Below the pieces are notes generated by a model. That model searched no databases, was not told the origin of the DNA, and worked only from the letters and a program-made list of their open reading frames with translations. The position numbers and the translations under genes were made by a program. A stretch of 64,000 bases of DNA from Psychroserpens sp. Hel_I_66 (lineage in GTDB: Bacteria; Bacteroidota; Bacteroidia; Flavobacteriales; Flavobacteriaceae): contig NZ_JUGU01000001.1 in the NCBI RefSeq assembly GCF_000799465.1, forward strand, positions 3,058,501 through 3,122,500, written 5' to 3'. The first letter of the stretch is position 1. Each line of letters starts with the position of its first letter. This document shows positions 55,770-64,000 of the stretch, piece by piece.

Positions 55770-58538
55770 TTAAAATTTTAAGATATAATTAACTAGGCTG
55801 TCATCATGGTTAAGATTTAATCTTTTTCTAAGTCTGTACCTTTTTGTTTCAACACTTTTGGTTGAAATATTGAGAAGAGGCGCAATCTCTTTTGATGATA
55901 AATTAAGTCTTAAATAGGCACAAAAACGTAAATCGTTAGGAGTTAAATCTGGATGTTGCGCTTTAATCTTATCTAAAAAATCTTTATCTGCATTATTAAA
56001 TGCTTGTTTAAAGAATTTCCAGTCTTTGGTGTTGTTTAAATTGGTATCTATTAAGCTTATTGCATCTCCAAGATCTTTTTTAGTATTACTTTTTTTAAGT
56101 TCTTTCTTTATTTTGTTAAGTAACTCATTCTTTTTGATGATACTCATTGTAGAAATGACGAGCTCACGATTTTTACTTTCTATATCTTGGTTAAGTTTCT
56201 CGTTTTTAATCTGGATAATGGTTTTCTCATTCTTAATCTGCTCATGCTTTAAAATTCTAACGTAATAAAATTTATAAGCTTTGTGAACTAAAAAGCCAAT
56301 TCCAATTAAAGCTAAGACATAGATGGCGATTGCAAAATCAGAAATATACCAAGGTCTGTTTATTTTAAAATTATATGGATTGCTGTTTTGTGATATTTGA
56401 TTACCTACTTTTGCTCTTACTTCAAAAGTGTAATCTCCAAAAGACAAATTCTCAAATTGAACACTAGATTTGTTAGTCCAATCACTCCAATTATCAATAT
56501 GTCCCATTAACTTATACTGATATGTGATGTCGAGGTATTTATCATATTGAGGTACCGAATATTGAAATGTTACAATACCTTTTTTGTGATCAAACTCGCC
56601 TTTTTCTGAAATTGATAAAGCTCTTGTTTGCTCGTCAATATTTTTGATTGTAACTCTGTTTAAATAAACATTATAATCATATTGGTAATCTGTTTTTGAA
56701 AGATCTAAAGTAAGGTAACCGTTAGTTGTCCCTAAAACATAAGTTTCATTTTTTATATGCTGAATGTTCTCAAAACCCAAAACACCTGCTCTTAAATTAG
56801 AAGGTATAGGGATGTTGGTGATTTCTGGATTATTCGTAAGATCATCATTTTTAATATAGCTTATATTATTTTTAGAGAACATCCAGAGTTTCCCTGTTTT
56901 ATCTATTTCCATTTTGCCAGAGGTGTAATCTTCTGGTGTAAGTAATGCACTCATTAAAGAGTCTTTGATAAAAACGTTTTTAGTTTTTTCATACCTAAAA
57001 ATACCCTCATTTGCTGCATATAAAATAGCATTGCGATAAGATATCAAACTAGAGCTTTTGCTGGTTGGTACTTCTGGGTGGAGTTTTACAGAATCAACTT
57101 TTCTATAAAAATTGTCAATTTGCATACTGTACAAACCTTTGTATTCATGATTAACAAATATCTCGTTATCATCATTAATTTCAAAAAATCTCGCAGAATT
57201 GCCAAAACCTTCAACCTTATGTTTTAAACTCCATAAGCTGTCTTTCTTTTCAAGAATATAAAGTCCGCTGTAATTACCTTGCAATAGTAAGTTTTGATGA
57301 TTAGGGATTTTTTTGAAATTCCAAGCACCTAAAATTGTGCTTATCTTTTCCGCAGTATTATTATCAATTAAAAAGGTGCCAAGATGATGACCGCACATTA
57401 AGTTTTCACCATCACTGTATAGACTCCAAACTTGACCAGCTGTGCCTTCTACAAATTGAAAAGCTTGATTCTTGTCATCTAAAGATCTATAAAAAAGCCC
57501 TTGGTTAGTACCAACATACAATTGATTTTTAAAAATGATCGTAGAATAAACAGTTCCTAAAACGCCTTCATAATCAATAAACGTTCTAATTGGAGATTTT
57601 ACATTTATGCAATTGATCCCATTATCCAACCCAGCCCAGACATTGTGCGTTTTATCTTCAAAAAGTGATAAAACAGTATTGTTGGCAAGCCCTTTTTTTT
57701 GATTTATCGAATAATCAATAGCTCCTGTAGTGCTGATTTTTAAAATCCCGTTGGAGATTGTTCCTAAAATTAGACTTCCATCATCGAGCTGGATGCTATT
57801 AAATACGTTGAGTGTTTTTAATTCAGAATTACTTGAAACCTCCCAAGATTTTAAGGTATCGTTTTCTAGGTAATAAAATCCGGAATTTCTGGTCAACAAA
57901 AGCAATTTATTCTCACGTTCAAAAATATTTATAACACGATCTTCTAAAACGACAGCGTCATTAATTACCAAGGTTGGATTGCCATCTTTTATACTGAAAA
58001 TCCCTTCATTTGCGACATGGTAATATAATTGATTACCAACTAGAAATACTTTGTAGATGATACTTTCCGAAGAAATGATTTTGAAAGTTTCGTCAACTTT
58101 GTGATAAAAATAGAGTTCGTGACCAGATTGAAACAAGATCCATTCATCGTAGTCAAGGATGTTCCAGATTTGATCGTCTTTAAACTCTTTATCTTTTAAC
58201 TTCGGAAGTAAAGACATATAGTCCAATCGACCCAATTTGTTCTTTTGCCAATAGCCAAATTCCTCATAGCAGCCTGTATATATTTTGTCATCAATAACAT
58301 TTACTGCACGCATAACCGAATTGTTTGGTGACACATAACTGGTCCAAACGGAACCATTATATTCCAATAAACCTTTATTGTTGGCTACATAAATAAACTC
58401 ATTCTCTGCTTGGGAAATCATCCAGTTTTGATTGTCTCCATTATAATCTGCAGATGAGAATTTTTCAATAGGAGGCAACTCCTGCGCGTGAGTTTGCAAG
58501 CCCAAAAAAAGGAATATAATTGAGAGTAGGTGTTTCAT
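55770..58538 (-). CDS. Membrane-spanning propeller/Y_Y_Y regulator with LuxR-type HTH
   Basis: 922 residues: signal peptide (1-19), a periplasmic two-component-regulator-like propeller (about 25-620, repeats such as V-L-S-L-F-E-D-K-T-H-N-V-W-A-G), a Y_Y_Y domain (about 650-715, F-S-F-G-D-Y-T-F-E-V-R-A-K), one TM (about 725-745), a coiled coil (about 755-810) and a C-terminal GerE/LuxR-like HTH (L-S-S-K-E-I-A-P-L-L-N-I-S-T-K-S-V-E-T-K-R). No kinase or receiver domain. It likely senses a glucan fragment outside and switches on the downstream susCD operon. Confidence 0.92.
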   Translation of the reverse strand: MKHLLSIIFLFLGLQTHAQELPPIEKFSSADYNGDNQNWMISQAENEFIYVANNKGLLEYNGSVWTSYVSPNNSVMRAVNVIDDKIYTGCYEEFGYWQKNKLGRLDYMSLLPKLKDKEFKDDQIWNILDYDEWILFQSGHELYFYHKVDETFKIISSESIIYKVFLVGNQLYYHVANEGIFSIKDGNPTLVINDAVVLEDRVINIFERENKLLLLTRNSGFYYLENDTLKSWEVSSNSELKTLNVFNSIQLDDGSLILGTISNGILKISTTGAIDYSINQKKGLANNTVLSLFEDKTHNVWAGLDNGINCINVKSPIRTFIDYEGVLGTVYSTIIFKNQLYVGTNQGLFYRSLDDKNQAFQFVEGTAGQVWSLYSDGENLMCGHHLGTFLIDNNTAEKISTILGAWNFKKIPNHQNLLLQGNYSGLYILEKKDSLWSLKHKVEGFGNSARFFEINDDNEIFVNHEYKGLYSMQIDNFYRKVDSVKLHPEVPTSKSSSLISYRNAILYAANEGIFRYEKTKNVFIKDSLMSALLTPEDYTSGKMEIDKTGKLWMFSKNNISYIKNDDLTNNPEITNIPIPSNLRAGVLGFENIQHIKNETYVLGTTNGYLTLDLSKTDYQYDYNVYLNRVTIKNIDEQTRALSISEKGEFDHKKGIVTFQYSVPQYDKYLDITYQYKLMGHIDNWSDWTNKSSVQFENLSFGDYTFEVRAKVGNQISQNSNPYNFKINRPWYISDFAIAIYVLALIGIGFLVHKAYKFYYVRILKHEQIKNEKTIIQIKNEKLNQDIESKNRELVISTMSIIKKNELLNKIKKELKKSNTKKDLGDAISLIDTNLNNTKDWKFFKQAFNNADKDFLDKIKAQHPDLTPNDLRFCAYLRLNLSSKEIAPLLNISTKSVETKRYRLRKRLNLNHDDSLVNYILKF

Positions 58539-58631
58539 AGACTATGTAAAGATACTTTTAGAAACTGAACAAACAAAATGCCAATCCACAATGAATTGAC
58601 ATCTTAAATTTAATTAATAAAATTGTCTTTT

Positions 58632-59360
58632 TTAAGAAAGTGCCAGCATAAGTAAAGCAGCCAAGCAACCACCAGCCAGAGGTCCAATAACAGGAATCCA
58701 AGAATAGCTCCAGTCACTATTTGCCTTATTTTTTATTGGCAGGATAGCATGCATAATTCTTGGTCCTAAATCACGAGCAGGATTTATGGCATAACCTGTT
58801 GTGCCGCCAAGTGATAGACCAATAGACCAAACCAGAAGCGCTACAGGTAGTGCGCCTAAAGAACCTAAACCAACAACGGTTTCGGTATCATTGATACTGG
58901 CATCTGTAAAATATAAGATAGTAAACAATAAAACGAATGTCCCAATAGCTTCACTAAATAGATTCGAAAATGTATTTCTAATTGCTGGTGCAGTGCAGAA
59001 TACTGCTTTTTTTGTATCTGCATCCTCGGTCTCATTAAAATGTAATTTATACATTGCCCAAACACAGGAAGATCCTATCATGGCGCCAATCATCTGTGCT
59101 AAAATATACATGGGCACATCTGCCCAAGGGAATTTTCCTGCCACAGCTAATGCCAGTGTCACCGCAGGATTAATATGCGCACCACTATGAGGTCCAACAA
59201 TAACAACAGCGACGTAAACCGCTAAAGCCCATCCCGTAGTAATAACGATCCAACCACTGTTGTTTCCTATGGTTTTATTTAAAACCACATTTGCAATTAC
59301 ACCGCCTCCTAATAAAATCAAAATAGCTGTACCTATAATTTCTGCTATAAATGGTGTCAT
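58632..59360 (-). CDS. glpF: Glycerol uptake facilitator (aquaglyceroporin)
   Basis: 242-residue MIP channel with both NPA motifs (H-I-N-P-A-V-T at 62-68, and A-I-N-P-A-R-D-L-G-P-R). The Asp after the second motif marks the glycerol-conducting GlpF branch rather than water-only aquaporins. It lies 6 bp after glpK, so glycerol entry and phosphorylation are coupled. Confidence 0.95.
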   Translation of the reverse strand: MTPFIAEIIGTAILILLGGGVIANVVLNKTIGNNSGWIVITTGWALAVYVAVVIVGPHSGAHINPAVTLALAVAGKFPWADVPMYILAQMIGAMIGSSCVWAMYKLHFNETEDADTKKAVFCTAPAIRNTFSNLFSEAIGTFVLLFTILYFTDASINDTETVVGLGSLGALPVALLVWSIGLSLGGTTGYAINPARDLGPRIMHAILPIKNKANSDWSYSWIPVIGPLAGGCLAALLMLALS

Positions 59361-59366
59361 ATTTTT

Positions 59367-60869
59367 TTATTTTGAATTGCTTTTTGTCCAATATTCCAAA
59401 GCATCAATAGCTCTGTACCAGCCTTTGATATTCGCTTCGGTTTCTGCTCTATCTGTAGTAGGCTTAAAGGTTTTATCAATTTGCCAAATATCTTGAATTT
59501 CATCTGTACTCTCCCAATAACCAACTGCTAAACCAGCTAAAAAAGCTGCTCCCATTGCAGTCGTTTCTACTATTTTTGGTCTCACCGTTTGTGTATTTAG
59601 CACGTCACTTTGAAATTGCATCATCATGTTGTTTATCGTTGCTCCGCCATCTACGCGTAATTCTTCAATTGAAATTTCAGCATCTGCCTCCATAGCTTTT
59701 AGAATATCCATAGTTTGAAATGCTACAGATTCTAAAGCTGCTCTGGCGATGTGTGCATCTGTGCTTCCTCGTGTTAAACCAAATAAAGTCCCTTTTGCGT
59801 GTTGGTTCCAGTGTGGTGCACCCAAACCAGCAAACGCGGGAACAAAATAAACGCCATCTGAACTTTCTACGGAATTTGCCAGTTTTTCTATTTCCGAAGA
59901 ATTTCTAATAATCTTTAATCCATCACGAAGCCATTGTACAACTGCGCCAGCAATAAATATACTGCCTTCTAAGGCGTATGTTGTTTTTCCGTTAACTTTC
60001 CAGGCTACAGTGGTTAATAAGTTGTTTTTAGAAACTATTGGTTTCTCACCAATATTCATCAACATAAAGCAACCTGTACCATAGGTGTTTTTGACCATTC
60101 CTGGTTTTGTACACATTTGACCGAAAAGTGCTGCTTGTTGATCACCTGCGATACCAGCAATTGGTATTTTTGAGTCGTAAAAAGTAGATTTTGTGTGACC
60201 GTAAACTTCACTGGATTGCTTTACTTCTGGCAACATACTTTTTGGGATTGTTAAGATTTCCAAAAGTTCATCATCCCAATCCATCGTATTGATATTGAAC
60301 ATTAAAGTTCTTGAGGCATTTGTAACATCAGTAATATGCTGTTCGCCTTTGGTGAAATTCCAAATAAGCCAAGTATCTATCGTGCCTAAAATTAAATCGC
60401 CAGCTTCTGCTTTTTCACGGGCTCCATCAACATTGTCAAGAATCCATTTTACTTTGGTGCCAGAAAAATAGGAGTCTATTACCAATCCTGTTTTTTGTCT
60501 AAAAAGATCGTTTTTTCCTTCTTTTTTGAGTTCGTCGCAATAATCTGATGTTCTTTTATCTTGCCAAACGATAGCATTATAAATAGGCTTGCCTGTATGT
60601 TTATCCCAAACGATAACGGTTTCACGTTGGTTAGTAATGCCAATGGCAGCGATGTGTTTAACATCGAGTCCTTTTTTGGCAATTGCTTCTGCAGCAACAC
60701 CAGTTTGGGTTGACCAGATCTCGGTTGGATCGTGTTCAACCCATCCTGGTTTGGGAAAATATTGTGTAAATTCTTTTTGTGCCATAGACACTACATTACC
60801 TTTTTTATCAAACACAATGGCTCTTGAGCTCGTTGTGCCTTGATCTAATGATAGTATATATTTTCCCAT
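59367..60869 (-). CDS. glpK: Glycerol kinase
   Basis: ATP-dependent phosphorylation of glycerol to sn-glycerol-3-phosphate; 500 residues, normal for FGGY kinases. Signatures: [13 protein letters not shown] near the start, I-T-N-Q-R-E-T, and [10 protein letters not shown]. The C-terminal family motif [13 protein letters not shown] and L-R-V-D-G-G-A are also present. Second gene of glpD-glpK-glpF. Confidence 0.97.
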   Translation of the reverse strand: MGKYILSLDQGTTSSRAIVFDKKGNVVSMAQKEFTQYFPKPGWVEHDPTEIWSTQTGVAAEAIAKKGLDVKHIAAIGITNQRETVIVWDKHTGKPIYNAIVWQDKRTSDYCDELKKEGKNDLFRQKTGLVIDSYFSGTKVKWILDNVDGAREKAEAGDLILGTIDTWLIWNFTKGEQHITDVTNASRTLMFNINTMDWDDELLEILTIPKSMLPEVKQSSEVYGHTKSTFYDSKIPIAGIAGDQQAALFGQMCTKPGMVKNTYGTGCFMLMNIGEKPIVSKNNLLTTVAWKVNGKTTYALEGSIFIAGAVVQWLRDGLKIIRNSSEIEKLANSVESSDGVYFVPAFAGLGAPHWNQHAKGTLFGLTRGSTDAHIARAALESVAFQTMDILKAMEADAEISIEELRVDGGATINNMMMQFQSDVLNTQTVRPKIVETTAMGAAFLAGLAVGYWESTDEIQDIWQIDKTFKPTTDRAETEANIKGWYRAIDALEYWTKSNSK

Positions 60870-60921
60870 ATGGTTATTTTTAGTTACGCTTTCCGAAGAA
60901 AAAAATCGGAAAAAGAGTAAA

Positions 60922-62487
60922 TTATTTTAAAACGTATTGCTCTGCAATTTCTGTAAATTCTGAAATTTGCTTCATGCGCCAATCGTCTGTTTGATTGAGC
61001 TCTTTGCGAATAATCTCACCAACCAAAGGTGCGATTTCAATGGCTGCCTTAGCGTCTAAAAATAAAACCCGAACACGTCTTGCCAAAACATCTTCTATAG
61101 TTCTTGCCATTTCTTGTCTTACAGCAAAAAGCACTTCGGCTTTTGTGAACTGTAACCGTTCATGTAAACGCTCTGATAGGCTTGGGTTTTCTTGACTTAG
61201 CTTCTCAATTTCTTTTTTATCTGTTCCATAAATATACAAATGATTTGTGCGATCTACGGGTCCATTCGCGCCATGAATCAACAAATCTTTTGTTTTGCAT
61301 TCCTTGTTTGGTAACTTGTTTAATTCAATAATCTTATCGACTGTATCTTGTGCCATTTTTCTATAAGTTGTCCATTTGCCACCTGTTATGGTAATTAAAT
61401 GAGAGTCTGAAACGATAATCTTATGGCTTCTTGAAATTTCCTTGGTTTTTTCAGATTTATCCTTTGGAGCAGCCAAAGGTCTCAAGCCAGCGAAAATACT
61501 CAGCACATCGTCTTTAGATACATTTTTATTTAAATATCGATTAGCAGTGTCAATGATAAACTTGATTTCCTCATCCAAAGGTTTTGGCTCTAAACTGTGG
61601 CTATCTAATAGTGTATCTGTTGTGCCAACTACCACTTTGTCGTGCCATGGCACTAAAAATAGTACGCGACCATCATCTGTTTTGGGAATCATAATGGCAT
61701 CATTGCCAGGTAAGAATGATTTATCAAAAACCAAGTGGATCCCTTGACTGGGTCTAATGCTATTTTTTGCTGAAGGATTATCCATTTTTAAAATATCGTC
61801 TGTAAATACGCCTGTGGCATTGATGACGGTTTTTGCATGTAAACTATATTCTTCGTTAGTTTCGGTATCAATAGCAATAACGCCATTAACTAGGTTTTTT
61901 TCATCTTTTAAAAGATGTTTTACTTTGCAATGGTTAAGTACTGTAGCGCCATGTTCTATACAACTTTGTGCAATATTCACAGCCAGTCTTGAATCGTCAA
62001 ATTGACCATCATGATAAACGACACCACCTTTAAGATTGTTTGTTTCAAGCGTTGATAATCTTGAAATGGTTTCGGATTTTTTTATTCTAATTGATTTTCC
62101 GAAGCTTAATTTGCCAGAAAGGAAATCATAAACTTTTAACCCGACTGTATAAAATATATTGTCCCACCATTTATAATTAGGGATAATAAATGATTGGTTG
62201 CTAACCAAATGTGATGCGTTTTTTAGCATCAGGCCTCTTTCGTAAAGTGCTTCGCGAACTAAATCAATATTGCCCTGGGCCAAATACCTTACGCCTCCGT
62301 GAACTAATTTTGTGCTTCGGCTCGATGTGCCTTTGGCAAAGTCAACTTGCTCTAAAAGCAACGTTTTATAGCCTCTTGTTGTACAGTCTAAAGCTACTCC
62401 TAGCCCTGTTGCGCCACCACCAATGATAATAACATCCCAGTCTTGAGTAGATTTTAACTGATTTAGTAAGTTTTCCCTTTTAAACAC
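60922..62487 (-). CDS. glpD: Aerobic glycerol-3-phosphate dehydrogenase
   Basis: FAD-dependent membrane-associated enzyme oxidising glycerol-3-phosphate to dihydroxyacetone phosphate. FAD motif [12 protein letters not shown], then [13 protein letters not shown]. Also seen are V-V-G-T-T-D-T and [15 protein letters not shown] at 62485-62487 ([10 protein letters not shown]) gives the normal family N-terminal end. The only upstream ATG (62553) would add 22 hydrophobic residues unlike the family and run into the regulatory palindrome region. Confidence 0.93.
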   Translation of the reverse strand: MFKRENLLNQLKSTQDWDVIIIGGGATGLGVALDCTTRGYKTLLLEQVDFAKGTSSRSTKLVHGGVRYLAQGNIDLVREALYERGLMLKNASHLVSNQSFIIPNYKWWDNIFYTVGLKVYDFLSGKLSFGKSIRIKKSETISRLSTLETNNLKGGVVYHDGQFDDSRLAVNIAQSCIEHGATVLNHCKVKHLLKDEKNLVNGVIAIDTETNEEYSLHAKTVINATGVFTDDILKMDNPSAKNSIRPSQGIHLVFDKSFLPGNDAIMIPKTDDGRVLFLVPWHDKVVVGTTDTLLDSHSLEPKPLDEEIKFIIDTANRYLNKNVSKDDVLSIFAGLRPLAAPKDKSEKTKEISRSHKIIVSDSHLITITGGKWTTYRKMAQDTVDKIIELNKLPNKECKTKDLLIHGANGPVDRTNHLYIYGTDKKEIEKLSQENPSLSERLHERLQFTKAEVLFAVRQEMARTIEDVLARRVRVLFLDAKAAIEIAPLVGEIIRKELNQTDDWRMKQISEFTEIAEQYVLK

Positions 62488-62562
62488 AAATTTGTTGTTA
62501 CAATTAATTTCAAATATATAAAATAATATCCAATACGAAAGAAAATGAAACATATTTTAATA

Positions 62563-62597
62563 AAATGAAATATAATTTATAATTTAATATTTCATTT
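62563..62597. promoter_or_regulatory. Candidate GlpR-type operator between glpD and the DeoR-family gene
   Basis: Perfect 11-bp inverted arms AAATGAAATAT (62563-62573) and ATATTTCATTT (62587-62597) sit in the divergent promoter region. Related half-sites AAATGAAAC (about 62543) and TTTCGTTTT (62600-62608) flank it. The placement suits control of both glpDKF and the regulator itself. Confidence 0.55.
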
Positions 62598-62610
62598 AGT
62601 TTCGTTTTAT

Positions 62611-62618
62611 TATATTTG
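62611..62618 (+). promoter_or_regulatory. Candidate -7 element of the DeoR-family gene; very short leader
   Basis: TATATTTG is an exact TAnnTTTG match ending only 7 bases before the ATG at 62626. If used, the mRNA would be leaderless or nearly so. Confidence 0.45.
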
Positions 62619-62625
62619 CTTCTGT

Positions 62626-63381
62626 ATGAAAAGACATCAAGACATATTGAATAGACTTGCGAAGGAAAAACATCTTGAGGTTTTAGAATTATGTGAGATC
62701 TTAGACGTGTCTGCGGTAACGATTAGAAAAGATTTAAAATTATTGGAACAAAAAGGGTTGCTTCATAGAACTCATGGAGGAGCATCCTTAGAAAACCCGT
62801 ATATAAATGAGCGGACGGTTGTTGATAAGGAGAAAATTTCCGTAGAAGAAAAAAATGGGATTGCTCAATTGGCAGCAACAAGAATTGTTGAAAACGACTC
62901 TATCCTAATTGCGTCTGGTACAACGGTACAAGCTTTGTCCAAGTTTGTAAAAGCACAAAATAAGCTCACTGTGATTACGTCTTCCCTACATGTGGTTCTA
63001 AATTTAATTCACGATAAGAGCATTGAGATTTTACAATTGGGTGGTTATATAAGGCACAGTTCTGTATCTGTAATTGGAAACTATACAGAGTATATTTTAA
63101 AAAACGTGTCCTGTAGTAAGCTGTTTTTAGGTGTAGATGGTATTGATTTAGATTATGGATTATCCACAACGAATCTTGAAGAAGCGGAATTAAATAAGAA
63201 AATGCTCAACGCAGCTCAAAAAGTGATTGTCTTGGCAGACTCTTCTAAGTTTGGGAAAAAGAGTTTTGCTCGTATTTGTGATTTGTCCCAAATTCATGAA
63301 ATTATAACAGATAAGGGAATTTCAAGCTCCATTAAAAAGAAGCTTGAAGAGAAAGATATTAAAGTAACTATAGTTGACTAA
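62626..63381 (+). CDS. DeoR/GlpR-family transcriptional regulator
   Basis: 251 residues: N-terminal DeoR HTH (M-K-R-H-Q-D-I-L-N-R-L, V-S-A-V-T-I-R-K-D-L-K-L-L-E, R-T-H-G-G-A) and the sugar-phosphate-binding domain (I-L-I-A-S-G-T-T-V-Q-A-L and L-F-L-G-V-D-G-I-D with V-I-V-L-A-D-S-S-K-F-G). Divergence from glpD makes a GlpR-like repressor answering to glycerol-3-phosphate the best guess. The downstream sulfatase may be under it as well. Confidence 0.9.
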   Translation: MKRHQDILNRLAKEKHLEVLELCEILDVSAVTIRKDLKLLEQKGLLHRTHGGASLENPYINERTVVDKEKISVEEKNGIAQLAATRIVENDSILIASGTTVQALSKFVKAQNKLTVITSSLHVVLNLIHDKSIEILQLGGYIRHSSVSVIGNYTEYILKNVSCSKLFLGVDGIDLDYGLSTTNLEEAELNKKMLNAAQKVIVLADSSKFGKKSFARICDLSQIHEIITDKGISSSIKKKLEEKDIKVTIVD

Positions 63382-63408
63382 ATAAATTACCATAAAAGAT
63401 TTATAAAA

Positions 63409-64000
63409 ATGAAACATTCTTTTTTTCTAATGCTTGTTGCAGTATTGTTTTCTTGTAATTCTAAAAAAGAAAATATAGAAATTTCTCAAAGCGAAAGCCA
63501 AAACCAAAAGCAAGACAAACCAAACATTATCTTGATTGTTGTGGATGATCAGGGATATGCCGATTTTACGCCTTTTGATAATCATGATGAAACGGTTTCT
63601 ACACCAAACATTTCAAGACTTGGTGCCTCGGGCACTGTGTTTACGCAAGCTTATGTCACTGCTCCAGTTTGCAGTCCTTCAAGAGCAGGAATCTTGACTG
63701 GTAAAAATCAATTTCGTTGGGATAAACCAGCAAGTTGGGGGCCAGGATTACCTGATAGTGTCAAAACGATTGCAGAATATTTAAAAGAAGCAGGTTACGC
63801 AACAGCAAGAATTGGAAAGAATGATTTAGGTCGAAATTTTCATAAAAATGATGTGCGAGAATACCCTTTAAACCATGGCTATGACGAATTTTTAGGGTTT
63901 TCTGCTCACGCACATGATTACTGGTTAAACTCACAAAGCATAAAAGAGCGTACTCCAGATCCATATGGTACAAGCGCCTTGCTTGGACCATTGATGCATA
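63409..64000 (+). CDS. Sulfatase lipoprotein, 3' end beyond window
   Basis: The first 197 residues of a formylglycine-dependent S1 sulfatase. Lipobox L-F-S-C (Cys16) is followed by the metal site V-V-D-D-Q-G-Y (Asp46, Asp47) and the sulfatase signature C-S-P-S-R-A-G, where Cys88 would become formylglycine. G-K-N-D-L-G and H-G-Y-D-E-F-L-G also fit. The substrate cannot be read from this part. It starts 27 bp after the DeoR-family gene, so cotranscription is likely, tying desulfation to the glycerol/glucan region. Confidence 0.92.
   Translation, partial: MKHSFFLMLVAVLFSCNSKKENIEISQSESQNQKQDKPNIILIVVDDQGYADFTPFDNHDETVSTPNISRLGASGTVFTQAYVTAPVCSPSRAGILTGKNQFRWDKPASWGPGLPDSVKTIAEYLKEAGYATARIGKNDLGRNFHKNDVREYPLNHGYDEFLGFSAHAHDYWLNSQSIKERTPDPYGTSALLGPLMH

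Noticed and set aside
1..64000. CRISPR array, insertion sequences, rRNA
   Set aside because: No regularly spaced direct repeats, transposase frames or rRNA-like stretches were found on either strand.

Overview
The window is low-GC (roughly 35% G+C by eye) chromosomal DNA from a marine-type member of the Bacteroidota, most likely the Flavobacteriaceae. Evidence for this is the SusC/SusD pair, type IX secretion C-terminal signals of both type A and type B, leader peptides ending in A-Q, -7 promoter elements of the form TAnnTTTG with no obvious Shine-Dalgarno sequences, HemJ in place of HemG/HemY, and a fused HemC-HemD. No phage, insertion sequence, CRISPR array or rRNA was found. One tRNA (Asn) is present.

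Layout. 0.4-9 kb, minus strand: a PolB-like exonuclease, an S41 peptidase, a beta-lactamase-fold hydrolase, an Ogt-type DNA repair protein, a CNNM/CBS membrane protein and a type IX-secreted adhesin-like protein. 9.1-18.5 kb, minus strand: a long haem operon hemA-hemCD-(four-helix-bundle gene)-hemE-trkH-EI24-GNAT-hemF-hemB-cytochrome c. An AraC-type regulator diverges from it, followed by two small exported proteins and then hemH-MATE-BNR protein-hemJ on the plus strand. Together these genes encode every step from glutamyl-tRNA to protohaem except HemL. 27-35 kb: a histidine kinase, a crotonase, a radical SAM protein, a lipoprotein, tRNA-Asn, RseP and an M1 peptidase. 35-44.4 kb: metal homeostasis, with a SCO protein, feoA-feoB and a tiny Cys-rich Feo partner, then a DtxR-family regulator, an outer-membrane protein and a four-gene Zn/Mn-type ABC importer. 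45.8-58.5 kb, minus strand: a polysaccharide utilisation locus (SusC, SusD, a GDPD-GH16 fusion, an EEP-family phosphodiesterase, a GH3 glucosidase and a propeller/HTH membrane regulator). 58.6-64 kb: glpD-glpK-glpF, a divergent DeoR-family regulator and the start of a sulfatase gene.

Points of most interest. (1) An 8-mer, TTCCGNAG (most often TTCCGAAG), is strongly over-represented, on both strands and in all reading frames: about 45 exact TTCCGAAG copies counted by hand against one or two expected. It looks like an uptake-signal or protein-binding word. (2) The glucan locus carries a GDPD-GH16 fusion and an EEP enzyme beside a full glycerol / glycerol-3-phosphate catabolic set, which suggests a glycerophosphate-bearing beta-glucan as substrate. 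(3) A four-helix-bundle gene inside the haem operon is bracketed by imperfect 30-bp inverted repeats, like a small mobile unit. (4) Two apparent gene lesions may be real or sequencing errors: an in-frame stop near the end of the cytochrome c gene, and a one-base A-tract frameshift in the signal peptide of a small exported protein. (5) A palindromic repeat has inserted into the 5' coding end of the metal ABC ATPase gene.
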